Source of the DNA: Woeseiaceae bacterium | GTDB lineage: Bacteria > Pseudomonadota > Gammaproteobacteria > Steroidobacterales > Woeseiaceae | Length of the DNA: 33,816 bases | Direction of reading: 5' to 3' | NCBI GenBank assembly: GCA_022866645.1 | Contig: JALHUQ010000049.1 | Coordinates: forward strand, 1-33,816 | Shown here: piece after piece, positions 9,858-18,654 of the stretch | Layout of the letters: each line of letters opens with the position of its first letter | How positions within the stretch are numbered: the stretch's first letter is position 1 | Translations under genes and position numbers: made by a program | The notes under the pieces: model-generated | What the model saw: the letters and a program-made list of their open reading frames with translations, nothing else | Database searches by the model: none | What the model was told of the DNA's origin: nothing

Positions 9858-10493
9858 CTAAAGTAAATCGTTCAGAACAGTCGGGCGTCCACCACGACTC
9901 TTTAAGATATGAACACGAGTGCCCTGTCCTGTGAACTGCAGTTCCAGACGTAACGCAGCCGCCGAAGCTTGCTGGCGCGCCGCGAGTGGCCGAAACGCAA
10001 TGGCCCAGCTATTCCCTTTCTCTGCCGCCAGTTGCAAGCGTCGGCTGGCTTGATCATCGAGTTTATCGGGCCACAACAATACGGCGGCACAGGTGCCTGA
10101 CGATAATGCCTGCTCAGCCGACCACAATAATTCGCTGTCATCCTTCGGCCGTACGATGAGCATGCGCGACAAATCAATGCCGTGCTGCTGCAATGCCGGC
10201 GCATAGGGTTGAAATGGAGGGGCCACCCAGGCTATCCAGCCCGGTTCTGTGACCTCGCCAGTGTAAGCGGGTGTTTCCTCAGCACTGAGTTGTGCGAGCG
10301 CCGGCATCAACAAGCGCAGTTCGCCAATACCGTACTGCCCGATCAGAATTTCAGTAAGTGCCCCACGTGGCCAACCACCTCCGGGCAGACAGCGATCAAG
10401 CTTGGGATAACCACTGGCAAGTCCCGACCGAGTACCGACCTGACTGCTGCCGCGCCAGACACGCGGGTTCTCGAGTAGCTTCTCCAAACTCAT
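9858..10493 (-). CDS. imuA: Translesion DNA synthesis-associated protein ImuA (SulA/RecA-like)
   Basis: 211 aa: LASGYPKLDRCLPGGGWPRGALTEILIGQYGIGELRLLMPALAQLS... Directly upstream of imuB. Confidence 0.9.
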   Translation of the reverse strand: MSLEKLLENPRVWRGSSQVGTRSGLASGYPKLDRCLPGGGWPRGALTEILIGQYGIGELRLLMPALAQLSAEETPAYTGEVTEPGWIAWVAPPFQPYAPALQQHGIDLSRMLIVRPKDDSELLWSAEQALSSGTCAAVLLWPDKLDDQASRRLQLAAEKGNSWAIAFRPLAARQQASAAALRLELQFTGQGTRVHILKSRGGRPTVLNDLL

Positions 10494-10505
10494 GCCAGAA
10501 ATCCA

Positions 10506-11123
10506 TCAGTGCAGCGACAAGCCATCGCGTATAACACCAACGACAACGCCTTCGATGACCAGCGCCTGTGTTTTTAAATCAACGATGATGGGTTCAAAGT
10601 CTTCGTTTTCCGGCAATAGCGATACGATTGATCCGGTTTGCCGGTAACGTTTCACCGTCACCTCGTCATCCAGGCGCGCAACGATGATCTGCCGACTGCG
10701 AACTTCAGGTGTGCGATGCACGGCCACAAGATCGCCATCGAGTATGCCGGCATTCTTCATACTCATGCCTTGTACGCGCAACAGATAGTGTGGTTTGGGA
10801 TTGAAAAACTGCGGATCAATCCGGTAATGCGTCTCAATATGTTCTTCCGCGAGGATAGGACTACCGGCTGCGACCCGGCCCACCAGTGGCAAACCCATCT
10901 GATCACGCAAAGAATCCTTCAATTGAATGCCGCGTGATGCCCCGGGCACCAGGTCCAGCACACCCTTGCGTTGCAACGCTCGCAAATGTTCTTCCGCCGC
11001 ATTGGCGGACTTGAAACCCAGCTCCCGGGCGATTTCTGCACGGGTTGGAGGCATGCCTGTTTCGTAGATAACATCTTGAATCAGTTCAAGAATTTGTTTT
11101 TGTCTTGGGGTCAGTTCGCGCAT
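10506..11123 (-). CDS. lexA: LexA SOS repressor
   Basis: 205 aa. Wing-helix N-terminus [28 protein letters not shown], cleavage site VAAGSP, catalytic GMSMKNAGI and Lys region [13 protein letters not shown]. Confidence 0.97.
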   Translation of the reverse strand: MRELTPRQKQILELIQDVIYETGMPPTRAEIARELGFKSANAAEEHLRALQRKGVLDLVPGASRGIQLKDSLRDQMGLPLVGRVAAGSPILAEEHIETHYRIDPQFFNPKPHYLLRVQGMSMKNAGILDGDLVAVHRTPEVRSRQIIVARLDDEVTVKRYRQTGSIVSLLPENEDFEPIIVDLKTQALVIEGVVVGVIRDGLSLH

Positions 11124-11134
11124 TTCAGCCGTTC

Positions 11135-11150
11135 CTGTATGTATTCACAG
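11135..11150. promoter_or_regulatory. LexA (SOS) box 1
   Basis: CTGTATGTATTCACAG fits CTG-N10-CAG; 11 bp from the lexA start codon. Confidence 0.88.
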
Positions 11151-11154
11151 TATG

Positions 11155-11170
11155 CTGGGATTATATACAG
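11155..11170. promoter_or_regulatory. LexA (SOS) box 2, overlapping the -10 element
   Basis: CTGGGATTATATACAG fits CTG-N10-CAG; separated from box 1 by 4 bp, so the centres are 20 bp apart. Confidence 0.85.
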
Positions 11171-11187
11171 TACTTCGGACAGTGCAA
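11160..11187 (-). promoter_or_regulatory. Predicted sigma70-type promoter of lexA-imuA-imuB-imuC
   Basis: On the minus strand TTGCAC (11187-11182), 16-bp spacer, TATAAT (11165-11160). Confidence 0.75.
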
Positions 11188-11364
11188 GCCCCTGGATGAG
11201 ACTTGTGACGATCTGTCCGTTAGCGTCCGATTGGCCGGCAGGACCCTTTCACCGGTGAGTAAAGAAATTGTTCGGCCTGCCATTCGGGTGCTAGCGAGCG
11301 CTGTCAGACACTCCCGTACAGTGTCGCTCTGTACCGGAAATAGTAAATAAAAACAGACAATTCA

Positions 11365-11393
11365 TTGCAGCAGGAGAGAGATTAGGAAATAAT
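11365..11393 (+). promoter_or_regulatory. Candidate promoter of the Lpp-like lipoprotein gene
   Basis: TTGCAG (11365-11370), 17-bp spacer, AATAAT (11388-11393), about 40 nt before the ATG. Confidence 0.4.
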
Positions 11394-11434
11394 GCGCCTG
11401 CTGTTTTAGCCAACTATTGAAGGGATCTTCTAAA

Positions 11435-11734
11435 ATGAAAAAGACCGCACTCCGAGCTAGCGGACTCGCACTTATACTGGCCTTGGCCGCAGGCTGCGCA
11501 ACAACCGGTTTGGACGACGTTAAAGCAACGGCCGATCGTGCCGCTGCTGATGCCGCTGCTGCAGCTTCTGCTGCTGAAGCTGCACGCGCTTCTGCTGACC
11601 GCGCTGGGCAGGCTGCTGCTGCTGCTCAACGCACTGCTGATCAAGCATTGTCTGCTGCAACTGCAGCTCAGTCTTGCTGTGACGCAAATCGTGAAAGCAT
11701 GGAACGTATGTTCAAGAAATCGATGTCCAAGTAG
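11435..11734 (+). CDS. Lpp/OprI-like alanine-zipper outer-membrane lipoprotein
   Basis: 99 aa. Lipobox signal LILALAAGC, Ala-rich heptads, and C-terminus ANRESMERMFKKSMSK ending in Lys. Starts at ATG 11435, downstream of the longer ORF-track start. Confidence 0.85.
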   Translation: MKKTALRASGLALILALAAGCATTGLDDVKATADRAAADAAAAASAAEAARASADRAGQAAAAAQRTADQALSAATAAQSCCDANRESMERMFKKSMSK

Positions 11735-11759
11735 TCTTTTAGACTACCGACAACATCTG

Positions 11760-12773
11760 TCAGAACGCCGCGCTAGTCGCGGCGTTTTTTATGCTAATCC
11801 CAACCGTCTCCGGAATACCGTCCGAGCGTTTGACCATCGCCTCGATGACATCCCAGTCTATCTGACCGGGCTTCACAGACGTCGCTGAGATGAATTGTTC
11901 AGTGACGTGCGTCAACGGATCTTTGTGGACAACATCCATTTTGGGAATCTCGATGTCCGCGTCGAGTTTTTCGATCTGTTCCGGTGATGCCTGTACCGGC
12001 GGCCGCGCGACTTCCAGCAAGGGATGTACTTCGGCGACCAAAGTCTCTCCATCCCAGCCTACTTTCACCGGCACATCGATAATGCGGACTTGTGTCTTTA
12101 CGCTAACGTGCTCAAACAAGAACTCGATGTCTTCCGGAAACATTCGAATACAGCCATGCGAAACGCGCATCCCAACTCCGGCCGGACGGTTAGTTCCGTG
12201 GATCAGATAAGTCGGTATCGCCAGGCGCAGTGCACGCGTACCCAGTGGGTTCTTCGGTCCCGGCGGCACTACTTTCGGCAGCGGGTCTCCGTCCGCCGCA
12301 TGTTCATCGAGGACGGACTGCGGTGGATACCATGCAGGGTTCTTTGCCATCGCCGCGATGTACGTCAGGCCCAATGGTGTTTCCCAGTCCATCCGCCCTA
12401 TGCTGATTGGATAAGTATGAACCTTGGCGGTCTCGCCGGGTTTGGGTTGCGGATAGTAGTACATGCGATATTCAGGAAGGTTCAGAACCAGACCTCTTCG
12501 CGGTCCGGGGGGCAATACGAATCGATTCGGGAGCACGATTTCCGTGCCCTCGCCAGGCACCCAGACGTTTACCCCTGGATTGGCAAGAACCAGATCCTGA
12601 TAACCCAGACCGTAGCGTTGCGCGATGTCGACCAAGGTGTCGTCATACGTCGCGACTATGGTCGACATCTCGCCGATAACATCCTGACCCTCCGGCGGCA
12701 ATTCGTAGATTGCGGCATAGCCGGGTGCGATCGCTGCGATCGTCGCTGCGATTATGAGTATGCGTTGCATCAT
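11760..12773 (-). CDS. L,D-transpeptidase (YkuD/ErfK family) with LysM-like N-terminal module
   Basis: 337 aa. LysM-like DDTLVDIAQRYGLGYQDLVLANPGVNVWVPGEGTEIVLP and catalytic SHGCIRMFPEDIEFLF. Confidence 0.93.
   Translation of the reverse strand: MMQRILIIAATIAAIAPGYAAIYELPPEGQDVIGEMSTIVATYDDTLVDIAQRYGLGYQDLVLANPGVNVWVPGEGTEIVLPNRFVLPPGPRRGLVLNLPEYRMYYYPQPKPGETAKVHTYPISIGRMDWETPLGLTYIAAMAKNPAWYPPQSVLDEHAADGDPLPKVVPPGPKNPLGTRALRLAIPTYLIHGTNRPAGVGMRVSHGCIRMFPEDIEFLFEHVSVKTQVRIIDVPVKVGWDGETLVAEVHPLLEVARPPVQASPEQIEKLDADIEIPKMDVVHKDPLTHVTEQFISATSVKPGQIDWDVIEAMVKRSDGIPETVGISIKNAATSAAF
11764..11790 (+). terminator. Rho-independent terminator of the lipoprotein gene
   Basis: AACGCCGCG-ctagt-CGCGGCGTT followed by a T run. 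Confidence 0.9.
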
Positions 12774-13426
12774 TAACCTGTTTCGTCCCCGTCAATCACT
12801 TCGATCTCAGATTCAGCGGCCAGTAGCCACTCCTGCATTGCTGCGCTTTCGAGCAAGCGGTGTGGATAGTAACCAGCAGATTCCGGCAGATTGATGCCGT
12901 AGGTTCTAAAACGCAATACCACCGGCGCAAACATCGCATCGGCAATCGAAAAATCGCCGAATAACCAGCCCCCCTTATCGCCGTATTTTTTGTGGCACTC
13001 CGCCCAAATCGCGATGATGCGATCAATGTCCCTACCCAACTCGTCCGGCAGTGGGACCTTGCGCCCCATCGCACGGCAGTTCATGGGCATACAGGATCTC
13101 AGGACAGAAAATCCGGAATGCATTTCTGCCGAGATGGCGCGCGCGTGTGCCCGCTCGGCGCTATCCGTCGGCCACAGGTTTTTCTCGGGCCATCGCTCAG
13201 CAATAGTTTCAGCGATCGCCATCGTATCCCAGACGGTGACATCGTCAAGTTGCAGAATGGGAACGCGCCCCGCCGACGAAAACGCCGCTATTTCGCTGAC
13301 TGAATTCGGCAAATCCAGGGCAATTCGGTGCTCTTCGAAGGGAATACCTGCTTCCCTGAGCAGCAACCAGGCACGCAGGGACCACGAGGAATAGTTCTTG
13401 TTACCAATGATGAGTTTGATTTTCAT
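12773..13426 (-). CDS. Glutathione S-transferase family protein
   Basis: MKIKLIIGNKNYSSWSLRAWLLLREAGIPFEEHRI...GRVPILQLDDVTVWDTMAIAETIAERWP. TAATG overlap with the L,D-transpeptidase. Confidence 0.9.
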   Translation of the reverse strand: MKIKLIIGNKNYSSWSLRAWLLLREAGIPFEEHRIALDLPNSVSEIAAFSSAGRVPILQLDDVTVWDTMAIAETIAERWPEKNLWPTDSAERAHARAISAEMHSGFSVLRSCMPMNCRAMGRKVPLPDELGRDIDRIIAIWAECHKKYGDKGGWLFGDFSIADAMFAPVVLRFRTYGINLPESAGYYPHRLLESAAMQEWLLAAESEIEVIDGDETG

Positions 13427-13504
13427 AGTACTGCCCGTTTAACTGTGCACATGGTAAACCATCGCGCATTGACCGATATAGGGATTTCCCGGTAGCCTGC
13501 TCGT

Positions 13505-14050
13505 ATGACTATGAAAATCTCTTTCGAGCTCTCGGATAGCGACCTGAATTTTTTTCGCAAAGCTCTGAAGCAGTCCCGTGAAGCGGTACATGACGCCGAG
13601 GAGTCCGAGATAATTGAGGCTGTAAGCGATGTTCTCAATGGAATTCGCCGCAACGAGCCATTGCCTGACTTTGTCGGGAAGCGCATTCCACAACTTGAGT
13701 CATTCATCAGCATGTTGACTGACGACGAATGGCAGTTGCCGGAGGTTGATCGGGAACGATTGCTCGCGACCTTCGTTTACTTTGCCGATCCGGAAGACAT
13801 CCTGCCCGACGACATTCCGGTCATAGGTTATCTCGACGATGTGATCATCATCGAACTCGTCGTCCGCGAACTGCATCACGTACGCATTGCCTACGACGAC
13901 TTTTGTCAGTTCCGCAATGAATTTGACGAAGCCAACGGGAAGGATGTTGATCCGGTAATTCGGCGCGACCGAATCGATCGTCAACGGCAAAAACTGCATC
14001 AGCGAATGCAGCGCCGCTCAGCGCAGCAAAAGAAAAGTGAACTCTGGTGA
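13505..14050 (+). CDS. DUF1232 (YkvA-like) family protein
   Basis: YFADPEDILPDDIPVIGYLDDVIIIELVVRELHHVRIAYDDF matches the DUF1232 pattern (D-x-IPD..P.iGylDD). Confidence 0.8.
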   Translation: MTMKISFELSDSDLNFFRKALKQSREAVHDAEESEIIEAVSDVLNGIRRNEPLPDFVGKRIPQLESFISMLTDDEWQLPEVDRERLLATFVYFADPEDILPDDIPVIGYLDDVIIIELVVRELHHVRIAYDDFCQFRNEFDEANGKDVDPVIRRDRIDRQRQKLHQRMQRRSAQQKKSELW

Positions 14051-14070
14051 GAGCACAGCGCAGCGGTGCG

Positions 14071-15039
14071 TCAAAGACGCATTAATACAGAACCCCAGGT
14101 AAAGCCGCCGCCAAAGGCTTCCATCAGAATCAACTGACCCCGTTTCAGCCTTCCATCGCGAATGCCGACGTCGAGTGCCATCGGTACGGAAGCCGCAGAA
14201 GTGTTGCCATGGTCCTGAACGGTTACGATGACTTTTTCCATGGGCATGTCGAGGCGTTTCGCCATTGCCTGAATAATGCGAATGTTTGCCTGGTGCGGCA
14301 CCAGCCAATCGAGTTCCTCTTTCGAGACGCCAGCATCGTCCAGCGTTTCCATTGCGATTTTGCCCAGTGTCTTTACGGCAACTTTAAAGACCTCATTACC
14401 GGACATCATAATTTTCGCACCCGCTGTGCCAGCAGTCGCCAGATCCTTGGATGCGCCGACCGGGTAGTACAACAAGTCCTTGTATTGCCCATCGGCGCCA
14501 AGGTGACAGGAAATAATCCCTGGCTCCTCGGATGGCTTCAATATGACAGCGCCGGCGCCATCCCCGAACAAGACGCAGGTATTGCGATCGCTCCAGTCGA
14601 CTAGTTTGGTGATGCATTCAGCACCCATAACCAAAGCGCACTTTACTTCGCCGGCCTTAATGAATTTGTCAGCCGTGGTCAGTGCGTATATGAAGCCTGT
14701 GCATGCTGCTTCGAGACTAAAGGCTGTGCAGGCCGGGATGCCGAGCTTGTGCTGAATAATGGTGGAAATGTTCGGGAAAATAAGATCGGGCGTCGTTGTG
14801 CCGGTGATAACCATGTCGATTTCGGAGACACTAATTCCGGCGTCCTCGATCGCGACTTTCGCCGCCTCAATGCACATATCCGAGGTCGTCTGATCTTCAG
14901 CGCAGACGTGTCGCCGTTCTACACCGGTGCGAGTACGAATCCACTCGTCCGACGTATCAACTATTTTTTCCAGATCGGCGTTCGTCATGATTCGTTCGGG
15001 CAGGTAACGACCCGTTCCAACGATGCGCGAATACGTCAT
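14071..15039 (-). CDS. fabH: 3-oxoacyl-ACP synthase III FabH
   Basis: 322 aa. Active-site Cys in ACTAFSLEAACTGFIYAL, LVPHQANIRI, and VQDHGNTSAASVPMAL. Confidence 0.97.
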   Translation of the reverse strand: MTYSRIVGTGRYLPERIMTNADLEKIVDTSDEWIRTRTGVERRHVCAEDQTTSDMCIEAAKVAIEDAGISVSEIDMVITGTTTPDLIFPNISTIIQHKLGIPACTAFSLEAACTGFIYALTTADKFIKAGEVKCALVMGAECITKLVDWSDRNTCVLFGDGAGAVILKPSEEPGIISCHLGADGQYKDLLYYPVGASKDLATAGTAGAKIMMSGNEVFKVAVKTLGKIAMETLDDAGVSKEELDWLVPHQANIRIIQAMAKRLDMPMEKVIVTVQDHGNTSAASVPMALDVGIRDGRLKRGQLILMEAFGGGFTWGSVLMRL

Positions 15040-16046
15040 GCGATTTCCTTTTGCAGCAAGGTGCCGATTTGTTGTGGCAACTGATTCCTGACTTCAACAA
15101 TTGCGGTATCAATCGCGTGCTGAAACGCGAGAGAATCCGCGCTGCCGTGGCTCTTGATCACAATACCATTAAGGCCAACCAGAGTCGCACCGTTGTATTT
15201 TCGGGAATCCATTTCCACCGCGAGGCTTCCAAGAACTCGGCTTGCGAGTATGCCTTGCAGCTTGGACAACCAGTTACGTGTGAACCCACGTTTCAGGAAA
15301 TGGTGCACGAGTCCAACGGCACCCTCAATGGTTTTAAGTGCAACGTTGCCAGTAAATCCGTCAGTCACGACAACATCGGCTTTACCGGAAAAAAGATCGT
15401 TTCCTTCAATGAAGCCGACGTAGTTCAAGGTGCTCGCACTCAGCAAATCCGCGGCTGCTCGGACAGTGTCGTTACCTTTGGTGTCTTCGACACCAATATT
15501 GAGCAATGCGATGCGCGGACGATCGATGCCGACAATGTCCGAACTCACGATGGACCCCATCATCGCATATTGAAAAAGCTGTTCGGCAGTCGCCGCCGTA
15601 TTCGCGCCGAGATCCAACATGTGCAGGGTTCCGCCCTTCGCAGGAAGCTCCGCGATAAACGCGGGTCGATCGACACCGGGCAGCATCTTCAGTACGAATT
15701 TCGCCGTCGCCATCAGCGCACCGGTATTGCCGGAACTGACGCAGGCGTCCGCAGCACCCTCTTTCACAAGATTGATCGCAACTCGCATTGAAGAATCTTT
15801 TTTCTTGCGAAGTGCATCGGCGGGCGGTTCGGCCATGTCCACAACTTCGGACGCATGGACGATCTGCAGTCTCGGATTGTCACCGACGATGCGCGTAACC
15901 AGAGTCTGCAATTCGGTCTGATCGCCTACCAGCCGCAATTCTATGTTGCGGTATTTCTGAAGTGTTGCGGCGGCCGCGCGCACGACCACCTCGGCACCGA
16001 GGTCGCCGCTCATCGCATCGAGGGAAATGGTTGAGTGTGATCCCAC
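15036..16046 (-). CDS. plsX: Phosphate acyltransferase PlsX
   Basis: ISLDAMSGDLGAEVVVRAA...VSSGNTGALMA...VVTDGFTGNVALKTIEG. Confidence 0.97.
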   Translation of the reverse strand: MGSHSTISLDAMSGDLGAEVVVRAAAATLQKYRNIELRLVGDQTELQTLVTRIVGDNPRLQIVHASEVVDMAEPPADALRKKKDSSMRVAINLVKEGAADACVSSGNTGALMATAKFVLKMLPGVDRPAFIAELPAKGGTLHMLDLGANTAATAEQLFQYAMMGSIVSSDIVGIDRPRIALLNIGVEDTKGNDTVRAAADLLSASTLNYVGFIEGNDLFSGKADVVVTDGFTGNVALKTIEGAVGLVHHFLKRGFTRNWLSKLQGILASRVLGSLAVEMDSRKYNGATLVGLNGIVIKSHGSADSLAFQHAIDTAIVEVRNQLPQQIGTLLQKEIA

Positions 16047-16090
16047 TAATAGTCAGACCGGCAATACAAACCGGCCAGGCTAGGGACTAC

Positions 16091-16282
16091 TTACTCGACG
16101 TCTTCAATCTCAGGTTGCTTGACAACCTGGACACCGCGGTAAAAACCGTCGGGGGTTACGCAATGACGCAAGTGAGTTTCACCTGAGGTCGGGTCTACGG
16201 ACAATGCCTGACCCTTGAGCTTGTCGTGTGAACGACGCATGCCTCGAGTCGATGGTGTCCTGCGACTTTTTTGAACGGCCAT
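16091..16282 (-). CDS. rpmF: 50S ribosomal protein L32
   Basis: [54 protein letters not shown]. Confidence 0.97.
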   Translation of the reverse strand: MAVQKSRRTPSTRGMRRSHDKLKGQALSVDPTSGETHLRHCVTPDGFYRGVQVVKQPEIEDVE

Positions 16283-16307
16283 AACTTTCTCCAGTGAGAC
16301 CCGGGGA

Positions 16308-16943
16308 TTAATCCGAGTCCGTTTTGTTCTGTGTCATTTGCGAACGCAGCGCTGCAAACGGTCTCTTTAAATCTTGAACTCCCTCGTCATCCGAGGCTTC
16401 GGCTGGAAGCAATGCTTTGCACTCAGCCATCCTGTCGTGCATTGCCGAAAATGGCATTGCCATGATCAGCAGTTCTTCAACTATATCCTGCGGCCGCAAA
16501 GCCGGCTCATCAAGTTCCCAGACCTCGAACTCTTCGTACCCGTCAACGATTTGCTCTGCGTCCACCAGCAACAATTTCAGCTCTACACTGAGCTTCAGTC
16601 GAAACGGCTCCAGGCATCGCTGGCAAACGGCTACAACATGGGTTGTCGCGTTTCCCGATACCATCGGAAACCGTCCCGCGACGTCCACGAATCCGAACTG
16701 CAGCTGACCCGATACCGTGCTTTCGCGCCAATCGGATGGCGTTCTAGCAGGATCGAGCGCAGCAAGATCAGCCTCAACAATGGCCGCCAGACCCTCAAAT
16801 GAACTAACTTTATCAGTAAATTCAATAACTTGTCCGACCGATGCAAGTTCTGCAGCGGTGCGGCGATCTCGCAGCGGATTGCCCATGGCGCGCGCATCAT
16901 AAGGATCAGAGCCGCCGCTGTCAAAGCCTGGTCGATCACCCAC
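16308..16943 (-). CDS. yceD: YceD/DUF177 family protein
   Basis: [22 protein letters not shown] motif, adjacent to rpmF. The real start may be the internal Met at 16886 ([14 protein letters not shown]). Confidence 0.88.
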   Translation of the reverse strand: MGDRPGFDSGGSDPYDARAMGNPLRDRRTAAELASVGQVIEFTDKVSSFEGLAAIVEADLAALDPARTPSDWRESTVSGQLQFGFVDVAGRFPMVSGNATTHVVAVCQRCLEPFRLKLSVELKLLLVDAEQIVDGYEEFEVWELDEPALRPQDIVEELLIMAMPFSAMHDRMAECKALLPAEASDDEGVQDLKRPFAALRSQMTQNKTDSD

Positions 16944-17017
16944 AAGACAAAATCGTCGGTGGCCGGCCGCAAACCCGGTAAACTGCTCTCTTACCGCCTT
17001 AACAGTATGATTTATTT

Positions 17018-17611
17018 ATGCAAAACCCGTCAGCACCGACAATAGTCCTGGCCTCGTCCTCACCGTATCGGCGCAGCCTGTTGGACCGTTTCCTCGACGA
17101 CTACGAGGCGATTTCACCCGACGTCGACGAGTCCAATGGACGCGGTTTGGCGCCGGCTGAGCTCGCGACTCATCTGGCCCGAATGAAGGCCGAGGCCGTT
17201 GCTGTCATCGCTCGGGAGGCACTGGTCATCGGTGCCGATCAACTGGCGGTTCTCGACCACAAAGTCCTGGGCAAACCGGGAGATCATCAAAAAGCGGTGG
17301 AACAACTGCTCGCCGCCTCGGGCAAGGCCGTCACCTTCCTGACCGCGGTCTGCATACTCGATCCTATCGGTCGTGCACGCTACGAACACACCGACAAGAC
17401 TACCGTGCGTTTTCGGCAATTTGACCGGCGTCTGGCGGAGGCTTATCTCCGGCACGACAAACCCTACGACTGTGCTGGCAGCTTCAAACTGGAAGGCGCG
17501 GGATTTGTACTTTTCGATTCAGTGACGGCTGACGACCCAACGGCGCTGATTGGCTTGCCGATGATCTGGGTCGCCGACCGTCTGTTGCAGTTGGGTTACT
17601 TGCTTCCGTAA
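17018..17611 (+). CDS. maf: Maf/YceF-family nucleotide pyrophosphatase
   Basis: IVLASSSPYRRSLLDRF, ALVIGADQLAVLDHKVLGKPGD, YDCAGSFKLEGAG, ALIGLPM. Confidence 0.95.
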   Translation: MQNPSAPTIVLASSSPYRRSLLDRFLDDYEAISPDVDESNGRGLAPAELATHLARMKAEAVAVIAREALVIGADQLAVLDHKVLGKPGDHQKAVEQLLAASGKAVTFLTAVCILDPIGRARYEHTDKTTVRFRQFDRRLAEAYLRHDKPYDCAGSFKLEGAGFVLFDSVTADDPTALIGLPMIWVADRLLQLGYLLP

Positions 17612-18610
17612 TTACCGTCTGCGTCGGGTCTCGGTTATTCCGTCCGACAAAAACCTCTCAAGGTCTTCAGCCAGCGGTGCCGTGAAGTGCAGGTCATTGC
17701 CGCTATCGTCCGCAAATGCGATCGACTGTGCGTGCAAGAACAATCGGGTTAGTCCTGATTTCTTCGCCTTGCGATTGGCGTCGTCATCGCCGTAGCGCTC
17801 ATCCCCAACTATCGGATGCTCGACATGATCCAAATGGACACGAATCTGATGAGTGCGTCCGGTCAGTGGCGCGCACTGTAACAAACTGTAGGGACCGTAT
17901 TTGCGCGACAGGCTCACCCGGGTTTGCGCTGGTTTACCGTGCTTGCCACTGACGACAACGTGACGCTCACCGTCTTTGCGGTGTTGCACGTACAGCGGCG
18001 CATCGATCAGCTGCTCGCCAAGCTGCCAGTGTCCGACGACCAGTGCCAGGTAGTTTTTCTCGACCTTACCCTCGCGAAAGCGCTCATGAAGGTCACGCAA
18101 GGCACTGCGGCGTTTCGCCATGACGAGACATCCAGAGGTCTCGCGATCAATACGATGGACCAGCGCCAGCTCCTTCAGGTCCGGACGCGCGTGGCGCAAC
18201 AGCTCAATGACGCCATGGCTGATTCCGCTGCCACCATGTACGGCGACCCCTGTTGGCTTGTTGAGAACCAGCAATCGCTTGTCTTCGTATAGCACCCGAT
18301 CGAGCATATCCGTGGCCATTTTCGCGGACGGCGGCGCGCCCTCCGCGCGGATGTGCGCCGGGGGTATGCGTACTTCGTCGCCCTCCACAAGCTTGTGTTC
18401 AGCCCGGACCCGGCCGCCATTGACGCGAACCTCTCCGCGACGCAACAGGTTGTATACACGGCCTTTCGGCACCCCCGGCAACTCGCCGCGCAGGAAATTG
18501 TCAATACGCTGCCCGGCTCGCTCGGCATCGATTGCGACTTTGCGGACCTCGGTTTTCGTCGTGTTGACGGAATCTTGCGATTTCGCACCGTACGGTGGCT
18601 TTTCTTGCAT
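17612..18610 (-). CDS. rluC: 23S rRNA pseudouridine synthase RluC
   Basis: S4 domain (AGQRIDNFLRGELPGVPKGRVYNLLRRGEVRVNG), catalytic HRIDRETSGCLV, and GRTHQIRVH. ATG at 18610 chosen; the provided ORF begins at an in-frame TTG at 18616. Confidence 0.95.
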   Translation of the reverse strand: MQEKPPYGAKSQDSVNTTKTEVRKVAIDAERAGQRIDNFLRGELPGVPKGRVYNLLRRGEVRVNGGRVRAEHKLVEGDEVRIPPAHIRAEGAPPSAKMATDMLDRVLYEDKRLLVLNKPTGVAVHGGSGISHGVIELLRHARPDLKELALVHRIDRETSGCLVMAKRRSALRDLHERFREGKVEKNYLALVVGHWQLGEQLIDAPLYVQHRKDGERHVVVSGKHGKPAQTRVSLSRKYGPYSLLQCAPLTGRTHQIRVHLDHVEHPIVGDERYGDDDANRKAKKSGLTRLFLHAQSIAFADDSGNDLHFTAPLAEDLERFLSDGITETRRRR

Positions 18611-18620
18611 GATCAATAGC

Positions 18621-18648
18621 TTGTAGTGAGGTTGCGGTGTGCTATATT
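18621..18648 (+). promoter_or_regulatory. Candidate rne promoter
   Basis: TTGTAG (18621-18626), 16-bp spacer, TATATT (18643-18648). Confidence 0.5.
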
Positions 18649-18654
18649 ACCGCC

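Noticed and set aside
11522-11660. GCT/CTG-rich runs in the lipoprotein gene as a microsatellite
   Set aside because: Explained by the Ala-rich heptad coding sequence; not a tandem repeat of constant unit.
12024-12776. 250-aa plus-strand ORF opposite the L,D-transpeptidase
   Set aside because: Antisense shadow of a well-supported YkuD-family gene; composition is Arg/His-rich with no family signature.
15051-15791. 246-aa plus-strand ORF opposite plsX
   Set aside because: Antisense shadow of plsX; no motif.
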